From CAZGVW01 sp964529265 (GTDB lineage: Bacteria > Planctomycetota > Phycisphaerae > Phycisphaerales > UBA1924), in assembly GCA_964529265.1 (NCBI GenBank), contig CAZGVW010000232.1, positions 1-5,461 of the forward strand: a DNA stretch of 5,461 nt, read 5' to 3'. Position numbers and translations under genes: made by a program. The stretch's first letter is position 1; every line of letters begins with the position of its first letter. Positions 1-5,317 of the stretch are shown in pieces. Under the pieces are notes generated by a model that worked only from the letters and a program-made list of their open reading frames with translations, searched no databases and was not told where the DNA came from.

Positions 1-1
1 C

Positions 2-1123
2 ACGCCCGAGCAGGCCCGGGCCTACCGCGTCATCGACAACAAGACGAACGAACTGGCCACATGGGACATGGACCTGCTCTCGGCCGAGCTGGAGGCGCTC
101 GGCGAGGTGGACATCGACTGGTCGCTGCTCGGGTTCAATCCGGATGAACTCGCCGGGCTGCTGGGCGAGGAGGTGAAAGCGGGGCTGACCGATCCCGATC
201 TCGTCCCTGCGCCGCCGGATGAGCCGGTGACGAAGCCGGGCGACCTGATCATCCTGGGCGACCACCGGCTGCTGTGCGGCGATAGCGCGAGCGCCGCGGA
301 CGTCGATCGCCTGCTCGACGGGGCCGCGATCCACCTGGCCAACCTCGACCCGCCCTACAACGTCCGCGTCGAGCCGCGGTCGAACAACGCCATCGCGGCG
401 GGGAACTCCTCGTTCAGCGCGCCGCAGAAGAAGAAGGGGGCTTCAGGAAGCCACCACCAGAAGTTCGACCTCGCCCGCCATCCCGAGAAGGCCAAGCCGA
501 CGCACGGCAAGATGCGCGCCAAGGACCGGCCGCTGATCAACGACTTCGTCTCGGACGAGGCGTTCGGGCAGATGCTTCTGACCTGGTTCGGGCACTTGGC
601 CCGGGCGCTCGAGCCCGGCCGCGCGTTCTATATCTGGGGTGGCTACGCGAACGTGGCGAACTACCCGGCGCTGAAGGCGTCCGGGCTTTACTTCTCGCAG
701 ACCATCATCTGGGACAAGCAGCACCCCGTGCTGACCCGCAAGGACTTCATGGGGGCGCATGAATGGTGTTTCTATGGTTGGCGTGAAGGCGCCGCCCACG
801 TGTTCCTCGGCCCCAACAACGTTCCCGACCTCTGGAGCGTCAAGAAGGTCAACCCGCAGTCGATGGTGCATCTCACCGAGAAGCCGGTCGAACTGGCGGT
901 GCGGGCCATGCAGTACTCGTCGCGGCCGGGCGAGAACGCGCTGGACCTGTTCGCGGGATCGGGGTCCACGCTCATCGCCGCGGAGCAGACGGGCCGCCGT
1001 GCGTACCTGATGGAGATCGACGCCGCGTATTGCGACGTGATCGTGCAGCGCTGGGAGGGGTTCACGGGGAAGAAGGCGGAGCGGCAATCCCGAAACGCTC
1101 CATCAGTACCTCAAGGAGTTTGA
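2..1123 (+). CDS. ParB-domain site-specific DNA methyltransferase (5' partial)
   Basis: This gene encodes an adenine-N6 or cytosine-N4 DNA methyltransferase that transfers a methyl group from S-adenosylmethionine to DNA. The frame is already open at base 2, so the N-terminus lies outside the window; 373 residues are visible. The first residues (TPEQARAYRVIDNKTNELATW) resemble the end of a ParB/sulfiredoxin-like domain, which often precedes this methylase in phages and mobile elements. The catalytic motif DPPY is at fragment residues 116-119 (bases 347-358) and the SAM-binding motif FAGSGS at 317-322 (bases 950-967). Motif IV before motif I is the beta-class order. The segment TEKPVELAVRAM just upstream of FAGSGS and the end WEGFTGKKAERQ are typical of the family. 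A basic stretch of about 60 residues (QKKKGASGSHHQKF and onward) follows DPPY and may help recognise the target. No restriction partner is recognisable. The 3' end overlaps the opposing gene. Family certain; target base unknown. Confidence 0.93.
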   Translation, partial: TPEQARAYRVIDNKTNELATWDMDLLSAELEALGEVDIDWSLLGFNPDELAGLLGEEVKAGLTDPDLVPAPPDEPVTKPGDLIILGDHRLLCGDSASAADVDRLLDGAAIHLANLDPPYNVRVEPRSNNAIAAGNSSFSAPQKKKGASGSHHQKFDLARHPEKAKPTHGKMRAKDRPLINDFVSDEAFGQMLLTWFGHLARALEPGRAFYIWGGYANVANYPALKASGLYFSQTIIWDKQHPVLTRKDFMGAHEWCFYGWREGAAHVFLGPNNVPDLWSVKKVNPQSMVHLTEKPVELAVRAMQYSSRPGENALDLFAGSGSTLIAAEQTGRRAYLMEIDAAYCDVIVQRWEGFTGKKAERQSRNAPSVPQGV

Positions 1124-1724
1124 TCGGATGAGCGCCAGGGTTCTGAGTGCCTGGAATCTTCCCAAACACGGCGACGAGATCATTATCGTGGATCTTGGGC
1201 GCCGACCACTGGACGTCGATCCAAATGGCGGCACATGCGCGGAACTCGCCGTGTTTGCGCGATCGATGCCGGTACTCGATGTCCCACCTCCGCGTGAACT
1301 CCTCGTCGGGGAATCCCTTGTTTGTATTGATGCGGTGGCTTTGCGCAACTGGATTCGGCCAGTTGCCCTCGACCATGCAGTTGCTTGGAACAGGGAGCCC
1401 TTGACCGCAGTACCAGGCGGCGGCGTCATCATGCGACTCGAAGCAACGGATGACGCGCAGGATCGCCACAAGCCGCCGATGTCCCTCAGGAGCGCCGTAC
1501 CGGCCTTTTCGCGTCAGATAGGCAACAACATCGCCCTCCCCCAGCCGCGGCGCAAATGCACCAGCGCGGCAGAGGCAGCTGATCGACGGGAATGCGTGCT
1601 CGAGGTCGGGCTCCCGGCGAATGGAGCCGTCGATGAAGGGCGGCAGCTGGAACTCCTTGCTCGCACGACGACCAGCGGGGCTCGCGGCGAGCGGGACAAA
1701 GGTGTTGATGAAGAATCGACCCAT
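1062..1724 (-). CDS. Hypothetical protein, possible PUA/EVE-like or nucleotide-modification-associated fold
   Basis: I do not recognise this 220-aa protein with certainty. The first half holds FQLPPFIDGSIRREPD (residues 25-40) and PSISCLCR (46-53). A GDVVAYLTRKGRYG turn and strand (64-77) follows, then HRRLVAILRVIRCFES (82-97). This is the pattern of a small beta-barrel that tests a ligand and is reminiscent of PUA/ASCH/EVE or Nmad-type domains, which are linked to reading or handling modified bases. The second half has scattered Cys and His and the segment WIDVQWSAPKIHDNDLVAVFG. No signal peptide or membrane segment is visible, so it is probably cytoplasmic. It is the last gene of a three-gene minus-strand block, 48 bp after the HhH-GPD gene. 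The start has only a weak Shine-Dalgarno, but MGRFFINTFVPL reads as a natural N-terminus. GC is lower than in the flanks. The gene itself is well supported; the fold is a guess. Confidence 0.78.
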   Translation of the reverse strand: MGRFFINTFVPLAASPAGRRASKEFQLPPFIDGSIRREPDLEHAFPSISCLCRAGAFAPRLGEGDVVAYLTRKGRYGAPEGHRRLVAILRVIRCFESHDDAAAWYCGQGLPVPSNCMVEGNWPNPVAQSHRINTNKGFPDEEFTRRWDIEYRHRSRKHGEFRACAAIWIDVQWSAPKIHDNDLVAVFGKIPGTQNPGAHPIKLLEVLMERFGIAAPPSSP

Positions 1725-1772
1725 CGAGTTGCTCGCCGATGGCCCATTGACCCGCTAGTAAAGGATCGCTTC

Positions 1773-2453
1773 CTAGCCGCGCCCCCTAGTAAAGCAGGCT
1801 TTACCACCGCCCTGATCCGGCCGCGCTCGCGACTCCCAAATGGCGACATCGAGCCAGCGAAGCGGCAACCCCGCCTCAGCCGCGGCGCGCTCGAGCAGCC
1901 CGAGGGCGTCAACGTCCCTGAGTTTGCGGCCAACGATGTCGGACACGTAGTTGATGACGTGCACATCCGGCTTGGTGGTCTCGGCCCCGAAGAGCATGCG
2001 AAGGTACTGGAAGCCTGCAAGGCCGAATCCCTTCACTCCCACCTTCGTGAAATCGCTCGGCACAGCGCTCGCCGCCCATTGGTGCATGCGCTCCCCATCC
2101 GTGGCCCCGTCGAAGCGATGCTCTGTACGCATCGCGTAATCGAGGACGCCGCTCAGCGTCTCGGCCCGGGCTGGATGGCGATAGGCGAGCGCGTCCTCCA
2201 TGAAGGCCGAAGGCGTCGTGCATGCATCGATCAGCCGCCTCAGATCGTCAAACCGCTGAACCTCGGGAAACCGTTTCACGAAGGCCAGGACCCGAGGCAG
2301 CGCGAACGCGTCGTACCTGCGGTTGAGGGACAACACACAATCAATGACCTTGATGGGTGGCGGCGCGGACCAGATATAGTCCGAGCCGGGCTTCACGTCG
2401 GAGTGGCTGCGTCGAATAGCATCCACCAGTCGCAGGATGTCGCCATCGAGCAT
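1773..2453 (-). CDS. HhH-GPD (endonuclease III/DNA glycosylase superfamily)-like protein
   Basis: This 226-aa protein resembles the HhH-GPD superfamily, whose members excise damaged or modified bases. A helix-hairpin-helix is seen at VGVKGFGLAGFQYLRMLFG (residues 138-156), followed by KPDVHVINYV (161-170). D163 sits where endonuclease III has its catalytic aspartate (VDTH in that enzyme). The position of its catalytic lysine, at the end of the HhH, is occupied by A146. If the alignment is right, this is a monofunctional glycosylase or a binding-only relative. The N-terminal part (VIDCVLSLNRRYDAFALPRVLAFVKRFPEV, 37-66) is helical, as in relatives of this fold. The C-terminal WLDVAIWESRA (200-210) closes the domain, with a glycine/arginine-rich tail of about 16 residues. 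Only ATG at 2453 is available as a start in the open stretch, and it lacks a clear Shine-Dalgarno. It lies 51 bp after the GIY-YIG gene and in the same frame, probably as one transcript. The substrate is unknown. Confidence 0.8.
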   Translation of the reverse strand: MLDGDILRLVDAIRRSHSDVKPGSDYIWSAPPPIKVIDCVLSLNRRYDAFALPRVLAFVKRFPEVQRFDDLRRLIDACTTPSAFMEDALAYRHPARAETLSGVLDYAMRTEHRFDGATDGERMHQWAASAVPSDFTKVGVKGFGLAGFQYLRMLFGAETTKPDVHVINYVSDIVGRKLRDVDALGLLERAAAEAGLPLRWLDVAIWESRARPDQGGGKACFTRGRG

Positions 2454-2504
2454 GTAGGAGAGAATAGCGTCGTGCCGATCCCGGCGCGATTCCCACCGTC
2501 ACGG

Positions 2505-2927
2505 TCACTTGCTGTTGCAACAAGGCAGCTTGCCGAATCGCTGAACATGCTCCCAAATGAGCAATCGCTCAACAAAGCGGATGTACGCCGAACAATGCGG
2601 CTCCCCGAGACGAACTGGGAGAGGCGCGACATAGAGCCAAGGGAAGGGCGGCATGACCTTGTTCTGGCAGAACCGAGCCGCAAACGTCCATCCCCCAGAG
2701 TGCCCGGCCTTCTGCTCAAAAGCCGACTTGTTGAACTGATACCACCTCGCCTCAAGCGTCTGGGTGCACGTCTCACCGATGTATACCACCTCCGGGCAAA
2801 GCGGATCGACCCGTGCCGGAGGGCCTGCCTCAAATCGCGCAAGCAGGTATACGCCTGGACAGCCGCGGTCTTCGACCCTGTATTTGTCGGCCCAAGGCGC
2901 CCACTGTTGGAACGATGGCATCTGCAC
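2505..2927 (-). CDS. GIY-YIG nuclease-like protein
   Basis: This 140-aa protein is a compact, single-domain member of the GIY-YIG nuclease superfamily, whose proteins cut DNA using a Tyr, Arg and Glu centre and one metal ion. GVY is at residues 25-27 and VVYIGET at 47-53. Arg 61 (LEARW) matches the conserved arginine after YIG, and the glutamate of FVERLLI (E120) matches the catalytic glutamate. The end GKLPCCNSK is compact and supplies a conserved-looking asparagine. No DNA-binding domain is fused to it. The start could be GTG at 2927 or ATG at 2921 (MPSFQQW); neither has a good Shine-Dalgarno. It is the first gene of the low-GC minus-strand block and lies just downstream of the terminator of the neighbouring operon, so it probably has its own promoter in 2928-2970, although I cannot pick out a convincing -35/-10 pair. 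Known members act as homing, restriction or repair nucleases; which applies here is unclear. Confidence 0.85.
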   Translation of the reverse strand: MQMPSFQQWAPWADKYRVEDRGCPGVYLLARFEAGPPARVDPLCPEVVYIGETCTQTLEARWYQFNKSAFEQKAGHSGGWTFAARFCQNKVMPPFPWLYVAPLPVRLGEPHCSAYIRFVERLLIWEHVQRFGKLPCCNSK

Positions 2928-2970
2928 CGCGAGGAGAGTACACCATCGTTCTCCGCGTCACTTCACGGCC

Positions 2971-3001
2971 GAAGAAACACCCCCGGCGACCGCCGAGGGT
3001 G
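2971..3001 (-). terminator. Rho-independent terminator-like hairpin after the small-regulator operon
   Basis: Bases 2978-2988 and 2991-3001 are inverted complements (CACCCCCGGCG against CGCCGAGGGTG) with one mismatch. They form a GC-rich stem of about 10 bp with a GACC-type loop. On the minus strand the stem is followed by TTTCTTC (2971-2977), a short uridine-rich run. The hairpin lies 22 bp past the stop codon of the winged-helix gene and upstream of the GIY-YIG gene, so it would separate the two minus-strand transcripts. The U-run is short, so efficiency is uncertain. Confidence 0.6.
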
Positions 3002-3023
3002 GTGGGGCGGAGCGATGAGCCGC

Positions 3024-3383
3024 TCAGCCGCCTGGGGAGATGGCGCTTCCCGGCGCTCCTTCGCGCAGGGCATGCCATTCGATCATGGCGTCCTCGTAGA
3101 CGCCTCCCGACGCCGGGAAGGAGCGCCGGAAGCGGGTCGTGACGCAGCCCCGCTCCTTGAGGAACGCCAGCGCCACCGCCGCCTGCGTGTGCGGGACCTG
3201 CTCGCCGGCGACCAGCTCCTCGAGCGTGACGCCCCGTTCGCCCGCCTCGTCGCAGGCGTGCGCGATCCGCTCGAAGGTCGCCCGCTCGCAGCGGTGCTCG
3301 TAGGGCCGGCCCTTCCGGGGGACGACGCTGCGGACGAGGTGGTCGGCCTCGACCGAGAAGGGCTCCTCGCGCTCAGTGCTCAT
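3024..3383 (-). CDS. Winged-helix-like small protein (hypothetical)
   Basis: This 119-aa cytoplasmic protein has no assured function. The middle (ERIAHACDEAGERGVTLEELVAGEQVPHTQAAVALAFLKERGCVTTRFRRSF) reads as a small winged helix-turn-helix. There is a first helix, a turn at ERGVTLEEL, a recognition helix at PHTQAAVALAFLKERG and a basic wing at VTTRFRRSF. DNA binding is therefore the likeliest role. The segment before it (VVPRKGRPYEHRCERATF) is basic and conserved-looking. The start at 3383 was preferred over an in-frame ATG 20 codons upstream because a GGGAGGT Shine-Dalgarno (3391-3397) sits 7 bases ahead, leaving an 11-bp overlap with the preceding zinc-ribbon gene. It is the last gene of the four-gene operon and is followed by a terminator-like hairpin. 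It may be an early regulator of a mobile element. Confidence 0.8.
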   Translation of the reverse strand: MSTEREEPFSVEADHLVRSVVPRKGRPYEHRCERATFERIAHACDEAGERGVTLEELVAGEQVPHTQAAVALAFLKERGCVTTRFRRSFPASGGVYEDAMIEWHALREGAPGSAISPGG

Positions 3384-3549
3384 CGCGTGGACCTCCCGGC
3401 GAATACACCGCCTTGCAGCGCTGGCATTCGACCCGCTCATCATCCGGGGGGTCGAGCCAGACGAGCATGTCCGTGTCGCGCTCGCCGCAGTTGGGGCACG
3501 CGTCCTCGAGCGGCACGAGGTTCGCGTTGTCGGGGGTGGGGGCGATCAT
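3373..3549 (-). CDS. Small zinc-ribbon protein (58 aa)
   Basis: The translated product is 58 residues long with two CxxC pairs, CPNC (18-21) and CQRC (42-45), separated by 20 residues containing TDMLVWLDPPDDERVE. This is the classic layout of a zinc ribbon binding one Zn(II). The rest is acidic and lacks any other domain. The start codon overlaps the stop of the upstream gene (ATGA, 3546-3549) and has an AAGGAGG Shine-Dalgarno at 3554-3560. The 3' end overlaps the next gene by 11 bp. This coupling argues for a real gene despite its size. Nucleic-acid or protein binding is likely; a specific function cannot be given. Confidence 0.78.
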   Translation of the reverse strand: MIAPTPDNANLVPLEDACPNCGERDTDMLVWLDPPDDERVECQRCKAVYSPGGPRDEH

Positions 3550-3791
3550 TCGTCCTCCTTCCCGCCGGCGCGGCTGCGGACGATGGTGATCTGGAGCTCA
3601 CCGCCGTCGTCGCACGCGACGACCATACCCTTGTCGGTGGTGAGCACGCCCGCCTCGTCGAAGGTGGTCACCGCGCGCACGCCGACCGCGCGCTCGGCGA
3701 ACTCGGCGAGCGGGTCGTCCTCGTCGTCGCGGGCGTCGACGAGCCCTTCGATCAGGTCGCGCAGCAGTTCCTGAAGTTCGCGGCAGGTCAT
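3546..3791 (-). CDS. Small acidic hypothetical protein (81 aa)
   Basis: I cannot name this family. The 81 residues start with a helix (MTCRELQELLRDLIEGLVDARDDEDD) rich in acidic residues. A strand-rich part follows: VGVRAVTTFDEAGVLTTDKGMVVACDDGGELQITIVRSR. No membrane segment, signal peptide or metal motif is visible. It sits 3 bp after the stop of the HARE-HTH gene, with a GGGAGC Shine-Dalgarno inside that gene's end. Its stop overlaps the start of the zinc-ribbon gene, so it is the second gene of the operon. The acidic surface would suit a protein that contacts DNA-binding partners, but this is inference only. Confidence 0.75.
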   Translation of the reverse strand: MTCRELQELLRDLIEGLVDARDDEDDPLAEFAERAVGVRAVTTFDEAGVLTTDKGMVVACDDGGELQITIVRSRAGGKEDE

Positions 3792-3794
3792 GGG

Positions 3795-4350
3795 TCACGC
3801 TCCCTTCCCGCTTGCGCCCCCGGCCGCGAAGAGCCCGCGGTCCACCTTGCGGAAGCGCGACTCGCCCTTCTTCTTCCCGATCTCACGGATCATCGCGGCG
3901 TAGAGCGACGCGTGCGGCGTCTTGCCGTCGCGCGGCGTCCACAGCCCCTTGGCCGTGACCTGCCCGACGATCGCCTTGGCCGCCATCGGCGCCTTTGGCC
4001 TCGGCCAGGACCGCCGCGGCCGCGTCGAGCAGACTCGTGCGCTTCGGCCTCGGGGCCTTGGCGGCCTTGGGGGGCTTGGCCGGCTTCGGGGAACTGCCTT
4101 TCTGCTGCTTGGCGGGCCTGCCGCCCTTGGCCTGTTTCTTCGGCGTGGCCTCGGCGCTCGCGGGCGCATCGTCCGGCGGGACGGTGACCTTCACCACCTG
4201 CCCGTCGCCGCGGACCACCGTCCCCTCGTGGAGGGGGGCGTCCTTCGCCGCGTCGCGCGCGGCCTTCTGCTTCTGCGCGCCCTCGGCGCGGGCGGCGCTC
4301 TTCGACATCTTCGGCTTCGTCGTCGTCGCTGTCTTCTTCTTCGCGGCCAT
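3795..4350 (-). pseudogene. HARE-HTH domain protein with long basic linker, broken by a one-base frameshift
   Basis: The gene starts at ATG 4350 behind a perfect AGGAGG (4358-4363) and ends at 3795. The N-terminal 105 residues are low complexity and rich in Lys, Ala and Pro (KKQAKGGRPAKQQKG, PKAAKAPRPKR), like a histone H1-type tail. The C-terminus is a HARE-HTH winged helix. RTSLLDAAAAVLAEAK is in one frame, and APMAAKAIVGQVTAKGLWTP, then GKTPHASLYAAMIREI and ESRFRKVDRGLFAA, continue in the next. Removing one A from the AAA codon 119 (TTT at 3994-3996 on the plus strand) joins them into a 184-aa protein with an intact domain. Without correction translation ends at 3883 after 155 residues and most of the domain is lost. 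HARE-HTH domains are proposed to sense or bind modified DNA or to link chromatin and transcription factors. It heads the minus-strand operon. A sequencing error in the homopolymer is as likely as a true mutation. Confidence 0.82.
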
Positions 4351-4357
4351 CGTTGGG

Positions 4358-4363
4358 CCTCCT
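4358..4363 (-). promoter_or_regulatory. Ribosome binding site of the HARE-HTH gene
   Basis: The minus strand reads AGGAGG, with 7 bases to ATG at 4350. It fixes that start codon against the longer open frame that runs upstream to 4560. Confidence 0.8.
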
Positions 4364-4423
4364 GCATTCGGCGGGACGCGGCATGCGCCCCGCGCAGGAC
4401 ACATGCAGGGGCAAGTCGGCCCC

Positions 4424-4480
4424 GACATCAAGGCAAATCCCCCCGAAAGCGCGCCATGTGGGCGGGATGTGGGCAAGTTC
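4424..4480 (+). repeat. Imperfect direct repeat, copy 1
   Basis: The sequence matches copy 2 exactly 837 bp downstream, without gaps, at 45 of 57 positions. The first 21 bp (GACATCAAGGC, then AATCC and CCC) and the last 19 bp (from GCGGGATGTGGGCAA) carry 3 of the 12 mismatches; the 17 bp between them carry 9. ACATC near the left end and GATGT in the right arm are complementary, as are ATCC-CCC and the GGGCGGGAT that pairs with it. The site is therefore an imperfect dyad with a variable centre. GGACACA 27 bp upstream of the core (4397-4403) is also shared with copy 2. This copy lies between divergent genes. Confidence 0.75.
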
Positions 4481-4540
4481 CCCGCCCGCGGGGGGATGGC
4501 CGCGCCGCCAGGGGCCAACGTGGGGCCGCTGGGGCGCCAC

Positions 4541-4570
4541 TGTCCGGAGTTGTCCGCCAATGTCCGCCAC
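4541..4570 (+). repeat. Three-copy 10-bp tandem repeat over the HTH gene start
   Basis: The sequence is TGTCCGGAGT, TGTCCGCCAA, TGTCCGCCAC, three units of exactly 10 bp. The ATG of the HTH gene (4560-4562) straddles units two and three. The first unit supplies GGAG (4546-4549), the only Shine-Dalgarno-like sequence, 10 bases before the ATG. A 10-bp period is close to one helical turn, so an autoregulatory operator is possible, but this is inference. Confidence 0.6.
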
Positions 4571-4967
4571 CGGGGCCAACTCGCTGACTCCGCGCCAGCA
4601 ACGCGCCCTAATGGCGCTGCTCGCCGAGCCCACGATCGCCCGCGCCGCGGAGGCGTCGGGCGTCGGGGAGCGCTCGCTGCGCCGCTGGCTCGCCGAGCCC
4701 GCGTTCTCGCGCGCCTTCCGCGCTGCCCGCCGCGAGGCGTTCGGGCATGCGATCTCGCTCACGCAGAAGTACGCCCCCACCGCCGTGGCCACGCTGACCA
4801 AGGTGATGACCGACCCAGCGGCGACCTGGTCGGCCCGCGTCTCGGCCGCGACGTCGCTACTGCGCTTCGGGCGCGACGCCGTCGAACTGGACGACTTGGA
4901 GGCGCGGCTGACCGACCTCGAGCAGTCAATGGGCTCGGGGCGCGCGCCGGGGAGGCGGGAGAAGTGA
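4560..4967 (+). CDS. Helix-turn-helix protein, small-terminase/phBC6A51-like
   Basis: This 135-aa protein has an N-terminal helix-turn-helix. LTPRQQRALMALL is followed by EPTIARAAEASGVGERSLRRWLAEPAFSRAFRAARREAF (about residues 9-61), in which TIARAAEASGVGERSLRRWL is the bihelical unit. A helical segment (YAPTAVATLTKVMTDPAATWSARVSAATSLLRFG) and a short coiled-coil-like tail (LDDLEARLTDLEQSM) follow. This layout is common in phage small-terminase-like and phBC6A51-type HTH proteins, which bind DNA and oligomerise. The ATG at 4560 was chosen because the family's sequence starts right after it and GGAG lies 10 bases ahead; the in-frame extension to 4353 is Pro/Trp/Arg-rich noise. The stop overlaps the next start (GTGA). 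A packaging role would need a large terminase nearby, which the window does not show; a regulator is the alternative. Confidence 0.82.
   Translation: MSATGANSLTPRQQRALMALLAEPTIARAAEASGVGERSLRRWLAEPAFSRAFRAARREAFGHAISLTQKYAPTAVATLTKVMTDPAATWSARVSAATSLLRFGRDAVELDDLEARLTDLEQSMGSGRAPGRREK
4951..4955 (+). promoter_or_regulatory. Ribosome binding site of the two-CxxC protein
   Basis: GGAGG inside the end of the HTH gene lies 8 bases before GTG 4964. It decides a GTG start that would otherwise be hard to place in a frame open far upstream. Confidence 0.7.
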
Positions 4968-5293
4968 GCCGCGCGCTCGCCAACCGGGTGCGCCGCGCCG
5001 AGCGCCGGAGCGGCCGCCTTCGAGTGTGCGCCTCGTGCGGGCTCACGCCAGGCGATGCGCCGCAACTGGTCTTCGTGGACGCCGAGACGCTGCCGCGCGA
5101 CCAATGGCCGGAGCCCTGCGCGGTGTGCAACGAGCCGCGGCTGATCGTGCTCAGGGACGAGGATCTGCCGTTGGCGGATCGTGATGCGGCGCTATCGCAT
5201 GGGGAGGTTCGCGGCGGCCTGCGCTGCGGCGTTGGACACACAAGGGCAGGAACCGCGCGAGACATCAAGGCGAATCCGCCCAGAACCCGGTGA
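4964..5293 (+). CDS. Two-CxxC zinc-binding hypothetical protein
   Basis: This 109-aa protein has CASC (residues 22-25) and CAVC (52-55) flanking LVFVDAETLPRDQWPEP, a four-cysteine zinc-ribbon arrangement. It begins with a basic helix (VSRALANRVRRAERRSGRLRV). The start is GTG at 4964, overlapping the HTH gene's TGA in GTGA, with GGAGG at 4951-4955 eight bases ahead, so the two genes are translationally coupled. The C-terminal part after VLRDEDLPLADRDAALS looks less like a folded domain, and its last ten residues are encoded by direct repeat copy 2. The original C-terminus may therefore have been replaced. It is probably a nucleic-acid-binding accessory of the HTH protein; no family name can be given. 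Confidence 0.75.
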   Translation: MSRALANRVRRAERRSGRLRVCASCGLTPGDAPQLVFVDAETLPRDQWPEPCAVCNEPRLIVLRDEDLPLADRDAALSHGEVRGGLRCGVGHTRAGTARDIKANPPRTR

Positions 5294-5317
5294 AGTGAGC
5301 GGGATGTGGGCAACTTC
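5261..5317 (+). repeat. Imperfect direct repeat, copy 2
   Basis: This is the second copy of the repeat seen at 4424-4480, with the same arms and a different centre. It encodes the last ten residues of the zinc-binding protein (DIKANPPRTR), and its right arm contains the ATG at 5304 that opens the recombinase catalytic frame. The shared GGACACA is at 5234-5240. A repeat that is intergenic in one copy and forms gene ends in the other suggests that its arrival altered the C-terminus of the upstream gene and the N-terminus of the downstream one. Confidence 0.75.

Larger units (their letters stand above)
4351..4559. promoter_or_regulatory. Divergent intergenic region (probable back-to-back promoters)
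   Basis: These 209 bp separate the minus-strand regulator operon from the plus-strand HTH gene, so promoters for both must lie here or be supplied by flanking DNA. No convincing sigma-70 -35/-10 pair is visible in this GC-rich stretch. The region holds direct repeat copy 1 (core 4424-4480), a small GC-rich palindrome around CCCGCGGG (4485-4492), a GGGGCCAAC motif at 4511-4519 that recurs at 4572-4580, and the start of the 10-bp tandem repeat. Confidence 0.5.

Noticed and set aside
443..1087. Minus-strand frame of 214 codons opposite the methyltransferase
   Set aside because: The plus strand carries clear DPPY and FAGSGS motifs there, so the minus frame is a shadow.
1755..1795. Two CTAGTAAAG copies, 31 bp apart, at the end of the HhH-GPD gene, plus TAAAGC/GCTTTA
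   Set aside because: They are too short, and the loops too tight, to support a site or terminator; possibly chance.
3994..3996. Programmed frameshift in the HARE-HTH gene
   Set aside because: AAA within GCC-AAA-GGC is not a recognised slippery heptamer, and no stimulatory stop or structure could be identified; error or mutation is simpler.
1128..4187. Plus-strand open frame of 1019 codons
   Set aside because: It runs antisense to six genes with recognisable motifs or coupled start sites and has Arg/Pro/Ala-rich composition without any domain. High GC makes stop-free antisense frames common.
3890..5104. Minus-strand open frame of 404 codons
   Set aside because: It crosses the divergent region and opposes two plus-strand genes. 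Its composition is Arg/Ala/Gly shadow coding; the part below 4350 is an off-frame reading of the HARE-HTH gene.
3995..5293. Long plus-strand frame upstream of the two-CxxC protein
   Set aside because: Only the part from GTG 4964 has a Shine-Dalgarno and protein-like sequence; the upstream part is a shadow of other genes.
4424..5317. Repeats as true integron attC sites
   Set aside because: No canonical RYYYAAC/GTTRRRY core pair is present and the recombinase fragment shows no integron-specific signature, so only a cassette-like analogy is kept.
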